Shown here: one piece after another, positions 31,170 through 34,910 of the stretch
Layout of the letters: every line of letters starts with the position of its first letter
Position numbering within the stretch: position 1 is the stretch's first letter
Source: Enterococcus plantarum
Lineage (GTDB): Bacteria; Bacillota; Bacilli; Lactobacillales; Enterococcaceae
NCBI RefSeq assembly: GCF_001730295.1
Contig: NZ_MIKA01000016.1
Location: 1 to 34,910 of the forward strand
DNA: 34,910 bases
Reading direction: 5' to 3'
The notes under the pieces: generated by a model
The model's input: the letters and a program-made list of their open reading frames with translations, nothing else
Told to the model about the DNA's origin: nothing
Databases searched by the model: none
Position numbers and translations under genes: made by a program

Positions 31170-31874
31170 CTATTCTTCCTTCATTCGAAGATATCCTTTG
31201 AACAATTGCAGATCGTCTTGTGTTGTCAACTTAATATTTTTATCCGAGCCCACAGCAAAATAAAGAGTCTCTCCCAGATCAACCATCATTGTATTTGTGT
31301 ATGATGACTCTGAAATACCGATTCCTTCTCTAAAAGCTTTCTCATAAGCCCAAACAAGTTTATCGAATTGGTACGCTTGAGGTGTAGATACTCTTCGTAA
31401 TGTCTCTCTATTAATATATTGTTTGGTTGTTTCTTCTGTTTCTTTCACGAAAATTTGTTCATTATAAGGTAAAGAAGTGACTGCATTGCCGAACTCTTTA
31501 CATTTTACGATGACATCAGATAATACAATCTCATCTACTAATGGTCGAATGCCATCATGAATCACAACAGTATCCTCTTCAGTTGAATGTTCTTTAAGAA
31601 AATCAACACCATTTCTGATAGATTCTTGTCCGCTATTACCACCTTCAATGATCCATGCTAGTTTATCAATAGTATATTCTTTTGCGTAAGCATATAAAGT
31701 GTCTTCCCATCCTTTTTTGCAAACAACTAAAATTCTATCGATCATCGGATGTTTTTGAAAAGATTCTAACGTATAAATAATAATTGGTTTGTCTTCCACC
31801 ATAATAAATTGTTTCGGAATATCTTGTCCCATTCTTTTGCCGACTCCACCGGCTATAATCAATGCTGTAATCAT
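31170..31874 (-). CDS. TarI/IspD-family cytidylyltransferase
   Basis: Transfers CMP from CTP to a phosphorylated alcohol. The 234-aa protein begins with the CTP-binding loop GGVGKRMGQDIPKQF (residues 9-23) and has GGNSGQESIRNG around residues 80-91, VVIHDGIRPLV (about 103-113) and the downstream RETLRRVSTPQAY block. In the non-mevalonate pathway the homologue IspD makes CDP-methylerythritol, and in teichoic-acid pathways TarI makes CDP-ribitol. Its placement between a LicD gene and an SDR inside a polysaccharide operon favours the TarI-like role. Its ATG directly follows the stop of the LicD gene, with no bases between. Confidence 0.88.
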   Translation of the reverse strand: MITALIIAGGVGKRMGQDIPKQFIMVEDKPIIIYTLESFQKHPMIDRILVVCKKGWEDTLYAYAKEYTIDKLAWIIEGGNSGQESIRNGVDFLKEHSTEEDTVVIHDGIRPLVDEIVLSDVIVKCKEFGNAVTSLPYNEQIFVKETEETTKQYINRETLRRVSTPQAYQFDKLVWAYEKAFREGIGISESSYTNTMMVDLGETLYFAVGSDKNIKLTTQDDLQLFKGYLRMKEE

Positions 31875-32759
31875 TTATTTTTCCTCCTTCAAACTTTCCA
31901 CACAATAGTATAGTCCTTTATATTTTTTATACGTATGTTCAGTATCTATCAAAACAGCTTCATGATGGGAAATCCGATCTTTTTCATCAGGTAACTCCAT
32001 ATAATGACCAAAAACTTGTGTCAAATAATTATCATAGCCCACAGGTACAGGCATATAAGTATCTTCAAAAGGGAGATATTCTGCTTTTTCAAAATCTTGT
32101 CTCTTATATAAATTGCCCATATATCTTGGACCTACACAAAGCTCAGTTACAAATTCGCAGCGATCGAAGTCATACTTTGACATTTGTTTGCTCGCAAATG
32201 ACCAAATGATATAACGACTTTTTTTAGTTGGAAACAATTTTAGTAGAATTCGACTCCCCATCGCCATAATACCTCCATGTTTTTCAGGTACTACTTGTGA
32301 ACAAAATAGCGCATAAATGAGTGCCCATCCTTTTTGGATTTTTCTCTTGATTGTTGAGTTTGGTGCACCGTCCAAAGGAAATATATCAATCGGTAATCCA
32401 TGAGGGATATCTAGATATGCTTGATACGGTTTAATAAACGTCGTATTATTCGCTCGGATCGTAGTGAAAGAATTATGGTCAATAAATGTTTTTGATGGTC
32501 TCAAAATCGAATATTTATCCATGTCCGCATATTGAGACCATAAATCATAAAGTTTTTCATAATCCTTACGCGGCATGAAGAAATCTAAATCATCATCCCA
32601 TGGTATAAAACCTTTATTCCTAACAGTTCCAATACAGCCTCCACCGCAAAAATAACACAATAATTGATATTTTTCACAAAAGCGAACGAAGTACTTCGCC
32701 ATTTCTAAATTTATTTTTTGAATCTCTTTTATCTGATCTGTATTTTTTATATCATTCAT
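31875..32759 (-). CDS. LicD-family phosphotransferase (first of two)
   Basis: First gene of the polysaccharide operon: a 294-aa soluble LicD protein with GGGCIGTVRNKGFIPWDDDL across residues 39-58, including the acidic metal site, and the companion motif LPIDIFPLDGAP near residue 122. It differs clearly from the second LicD protein of the operon outside these motifs, so the two probably act on different acceptor positions. The ATG has no ribosome binding site at normal distance (GAGGAG lies 14 bases away), and an in-frame stop just upstream excludes an earlier start. An overlapping 14-codon reading frame may couple translation. The next gene, a cytidylyltransferase, begins immediately after its stop. 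Confidence 0.88.
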   Translation of the reverse strand: MNDIKNTDQIKEIQKINLEMAKYFVRFCEKYQLLCYFCGGGCIGTVRNKGFIPWDDDLDFFMPRKDYEKLYDLWSQYADMDKYSILRPSKTFIDHNSFTTIRANNTTFIKPYQAYLDIPHGLPIDIFPLDGAPNSTIKRKIQKGWALIYALFCSQVVPEKHGGIMAMGSRILLKLFPTKKSRYIIWSFASKQMSKYDFDRCEFVTELCVGPRYMGNLYKRQDFEKAEYLPFEDTYMPVPVGYDNYLTQVFGHYMELPDEKDRISHHEAVLIDTEHTYKKYKGLYYCVESLKEEK

Positions 32760-32800
32760 GGTTGAATACTAAGCTCCTCAAAACACTTAAATTTTTTCAA
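32756..32800 (-). CDS. Possible 14-codon leader peptide overlapping the LicD start
   Basis: A TTG-initiated frame of 14 codons ends in TGA that overlaps the LicD ATG (ATGA), and an AAGGTG motif lies 5 bases before the TTG. This could explain translation of LicD despite its distant ribosome binding site. The best candidate promoter (32816-32844) would start transcription too close for this peptide's ribosome binding site, so the call is weak. Confidence 0.2.
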   Translation of the reverse strand: MKKFKCFEELSIQP

Positions 32801-32815
32801 AAATACACCTTGTCC

Positions 32816-32844
32816 ATTCTCTCACATCTATTAAAAACTTTCAA
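32816..32844 (-). promoter_or_regulatory. Candidate promoter of the polysaccharide operon
   Basis: On the minus strand TTGAAA (plus 32839-32844), a 17-base spacer and GAGAAT (plus 32816-32821). The -35 is good and the -10 mediocre. A TATAAT further up (32888-32893) lacks a matching -35. Apart from these and the terminator at 32932-32988, the region 32760-33029 shows nothing else I can name. Confidence 0.35.
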
Positions 32845-32931
32845 TAACTTGCCTAATATCTTAATGTAACTGTAAAAGACAATAGCGATTATACAGATTA
32901 ATAGGCTCTTTTACTTAGTTTATTATTTATT

Positions 32932-32988
32932 CAAAAAAAAATACTGAGATCAAGTATCAGAGAAAATCTGATACTCGATCCCAGTATT
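32932..32988 (-). terminator. Terminator of the large membrane glycosyltransferase gene
   Basis: On the minus strand a very long stem of 22 positions (arms at plus 32967-32988 and 32940-32961), fully paired when two G-U pairs are counted, closes a 5-base loop and is followed by eight Us. Confidence 0.92.
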
Positions 32989-33029
32989 ATTAATGATAAA
33001 AATTTAATACAACGTATAGTTTTTATAAA

Positions 33030-34592
33030 TCAGACTATTTTTTTATGTTTTTCTTCTGATTTTTGAAATAATAACCCAATTGCTAAAATAGCTGGTATAA
33101 AAATCCCCATAGAATACCTTGGACTGGACTCCCATATTAATAAAAATACAAAATATCCCGTTATATAAATACTACTAAAAAATATAAATGGATTTATAAC
33201 TTTGAAAAATTTAATTGCAGAAAAAATAATACCTAAATAAATCAAATATTGGATGACCATCATGATTGAATAAACAATCAAACCGCTGAAATTATTTTGG
33301 AAAACCCACATTTTTTCTTGATTTTTTCCAGTACCCAAAAAGACTTCAAAAGAAGATTTTAAATCTCCTGAACCCCACGTTACAGAAACTTTGTTATTAA
33401 GTGCCTGAATTAGTTGTATCAGATTCATAGCTTTAAGTCTTTGTTTAATGACTTTTATATGTTCTACTTGAATTTTCTCTTTTGACATTTTTTTATCTAA
33501 AAACATATCCCAAGTAAATCGTTGCTCACTTGAATCATAAGCGCCAACTGTCCATTTAGCCTTGTTCTCATTAGGCAAGTCATCAGGAATAGGCGTGTTA
33601 TGTAACCCCATCATTATATAATGAGTATTAGGCTGTCCATAATTTTTATCTGGAAATAGATTCTGAGAATCGATAAATTGTCCCCATAAAAAATGACCGA
33701 AAAATAAGAATATAAAAGGAACCAGCCCTATGACTCTTCGCTTTCCATTATTATATAATAATAAAAATAAGGATAACGCAATCACTAGTATAAGCACCGT
33801 TCCCTTACTAATAAAACCTAACACACAAAAAATGGAGGTTAATATGATATAAAGATAGCTGAATTTATTTGTTCCTTCATTTGCTGTTTTTAAATAGCTC
33901 GTAAAGAAGAACAACGTTACTGACATGAAAAATAGAGATAATATATCTGTATAGGCAACAGGAACATGTAACGTAATTTGAATAGCAAAGACAAGAATCT
34001 GAATCGCTACTAAGGACACTAAATTACTGACTTTTAAATTCTTTAACGATAAAAAGGTCAACAGAATCGTGATTATATGCATTAGACTAAATACTATAAT
34101 AATTGAACTGTAGTTAGGACCAAAAAAGGTCCGAATAGCTGAAAAAATATACATTAGAAGAAGGTTTTGAGGGTTAGAATACATATAATTATATCCCCAC
34201 TTCTCACCAAGAGATAACTGATCCAAAAATTTTAATGTAATTGCAGCGTCATCTACAGCTTGTTTAAAGCCAATAAATTTGATAAACAGTAATAGCGAGA
34301 TAAAATAGATTGTCAATTCTATCGTAAAAAAAATAAAAGTGAATTTATTACTGAGTACCCATTTTTTTGTCCCTTTCGCCAAAAAGCGGGCAATAACAGG
34401 ATACAAAAGTAACGTAAAAACGAAACAACTACTATTAATCAAGATAATTGTTTTGGTTGAATGAACATTTCTAAATAACGAAAATATTTCCCCAATCCTA
34501 GGAGAAAAAATTGTCGTAAAAATAGCCCATAACATTGTAAAAATAGATGCTGCTAAGAAAAATGTATAAATATAATTCAAATATTTTTTCAT
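33030..34592 (-). CDS. Large polytopic membrane protein, GT-C glycosyltransferase-like
   Basis: An integral membrane protein (520 aa from the chosen start) with about eleven to twelve hydrophobic helices and two larger hydrophilic parts. One, near residues 115-145, carries the acidic pair VDDAAITLKFL followed by YNYMYSNPQNLL. The other, around 330-400, carries DKNYGQPNTHYIMMGLHN. An acidic pair in an early external loop plus a later polar loop is the layout of GT-C/PMT-type mannosyl- and glucosyltransferases that use polyprenyl-phosphate sugars. The ATG at 34592 is preferred over one seven codons upstream because of a GAGGTGG ribosome binding site. It is monocistronic between the gene at the window edge and the polysaccharide operon. 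Donor and target are unknown. Confidence 0.75.
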   Translation of the reverse strand: MKKYLNYIYTFFLAASIFTMLWAIFTTIFSPRIGEIFSLFRNVHSTKTIILINSSCFVFTLLLYPVIARFLAKGTKKWVLSNKFTFIFFTIELTIYFISLLLFIKFIGFKQAVDDAAITLKFLDQLSLGEKWGYNYMYSNPQNLLLMYIFSAIRTFFGPNYSSIIIVFSLMHIITILLTFLSLKNLKVSNLVSLVAIQILVFAIQITLHVPVAYTDILSLFFMSVTLFFFTSYLKTANEGTNKFSYLYIILTSIFCVLGFISKGTVLILVIALSLFLLLYNNGKRRVIGLVPFIFLFFGHFLWGQFIDSQNLFPDKNYGQPNTHYIMMGLHNTPIPDDLPNENKAKWTVGAYDSSEQRFTWDMFLDKKMSKEKIQVEHIKVIKQRLKAMNLIQLIQALNNKVSVTWGSGDLKSSFEVFLGTGKNQEKMWVFQNNFSGLIVYSIMMVIQYLIYLGIIFSAIKFFKVINPFIFFSSIYITGYFVFLLIWESSPRYSMGIFIPAILAIGLLFQKSEEKHKKIV

Positions 34593-34709
34593 ATGCCACC
34601 TCTTTATAATCATTATCTCTACACCATTTTTATTTTCAGTCCGCTAGCGAATAGAACAAATCTTCTTAAAACACACTAAGTTTATTGATATCTTTATATC
34701 CAAAGTATA

Positions 34710-34745
34710 GACCATCCCAGACAAATACATTTGCTAGAGATGGTC
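34710..34745 (-). terminator. Probable terminator of the GW-domain protein gene
   Basis: On the minus strand a 9-bp stem with one G-U pair (GACCATCTC with GGGATGGTC) plus an inner 5-bp CAAAT/ATTTG stem. No clear U-tract follows, so it is a weak terminator or another RNA structure. The remaining bases to 34592 hold the leader of the next gene, without a convincing promoter. Confidence 0.45.
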
Positions 34746-34782
34746 ATTCATTTAAATATCGTTAATTTATTTATTGATCCAA

Positions 34783-34910
34783 CTACTTATCGAAGCCTTT
34801 CGCATCCATCCAACCGATTACTTTTCCACCTAATTTGAATTGGTACCATGTGGCTTTTACTGTTTTCGCTTCTTTAATGATTTCAACGTCTTTTCCAGCG
34901 TACGTTGGGC
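34783..34910 (-). CDS. C-terminal end of a GW-type SH3 wall-binding protein (partial)
   Basis: The frame is cut at the window edge; 41 residues before the TAG stop can be read. They contain AGKDVEIIKEAKTVKATWYQ and then FKLGGKVIGWMDAKGF. The W-Y-x-F and G-W pattern with Lys-rich strands is that of GW modules, the SH3-like domains that hold autolysins and amidases to teichoic acids in Firmicutes. The upstream part of the protein, likely a secreted peptidoglycan hydrolase, lies outside the window, so its catalytic type is unknown. Confidence 0.75.
   Translation of the reverse strand, partial: PTYAGKDVEIIKEAKTVKATWYQFKLGGKVIGWMDAKGFDK

Noticed and set aside
1-34910. CRISPR array, insertion sequence, prophage or tRNA genes
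   Set aside because: No regularly spaced direct repeats, transposase or integrase frames, or tRNA cloverleaf sequences were seen.

Overview
The window is low-GC Firmicutes chromosome and most likely comes from the genus Enterococcus. Three things point there: the glnR-glnA pair, the cdaA-cdaR-glmM operon, and a glpQ-like/miaA/hflX block lying beside a surface-polysaccharide cluster. As I remember it, this order matches the region of Enterococcus faecalis next to the variable (decoration) part of the enterococcal polysaccharide antigen (Epa) locus; I could not check this. Every convincing gene is on the minus strand, so transcription runs from the right end of the window to the left. I found no rRNA, tRNA, CRISPR array or insertion sequence.

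Layout, in order of transcription. (1) 34910-32930: the C-terminus of a GW-type SH3 wall-binding protein, cut by the window edge, then a large membrane GT-C-type glycosyltransferase with its own terminator. (2) 32759-24455: an eight-gene polysaccharide operon in the order LicD, TarI/IspD-like cytidylyltransferase, extended SDR, GT2 glycosyltransferase, Wzy/O-antigen-ligase-like polymerase, second LicD, GT-B-like transferase, Wzx-like flippase. Together they look like a module that makes a CDP-activated alditol, transfers it as a phosphodiester, and exports and polymerises the product. (3) 24270-21348: a secreted protein with nine ChW repeats arranged as three triads plus a C39-type cysteine peptidase domain, co-transcribed with a small membrane-anchored protein that carries an internal 40-residue duplication. 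(4) 21181-20216: a GalE-like epimerase. (5) 20078-17167: a GDPD-family phosphodiesterase, miaA and hflX as one operon. (6) 16998-15685: a DUF6056-like membrane protein.

(7) 15489-13722: glnR-glnA, with a perfect GlnR/TnrA-type box upstream of a sigma-A promoter. (8) 13584-13276: a small antibiotic-biosynthesis-monooxygenase-fold protein with a near-perfect Fur box over its start of transcription, probably involved in heme or iron. (9) 13141-12137: a DUF3114-like protein. (10) 11920-8243: pyruvate:ferredoxin/flavodoxin oxidoreductase (nifJ), with a Rex/CRP-like palindrome upstream. (11) 7948-4472: cdaA-cdaR-glmM, which links c-di-AMP synthesis to amino-sugar and peptidoglycan precursors. (12) 4243-150: a SAM-hydrolase (DUF62) gene followed by a complete ECF transporter (S component, double ATPase, T component), with a strong terminator-like hairpin between S and A.

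No intergenic stretch reaches 300 bases. Intrinsic terminators separate most units and are listed one by one. The least ordinary parts are the LicD/TarI/SDR decoration cluster, the ChW-C39 pair and its partner, the Fur-controlled small monooxygenase, and the terminator inside the ECF operon.
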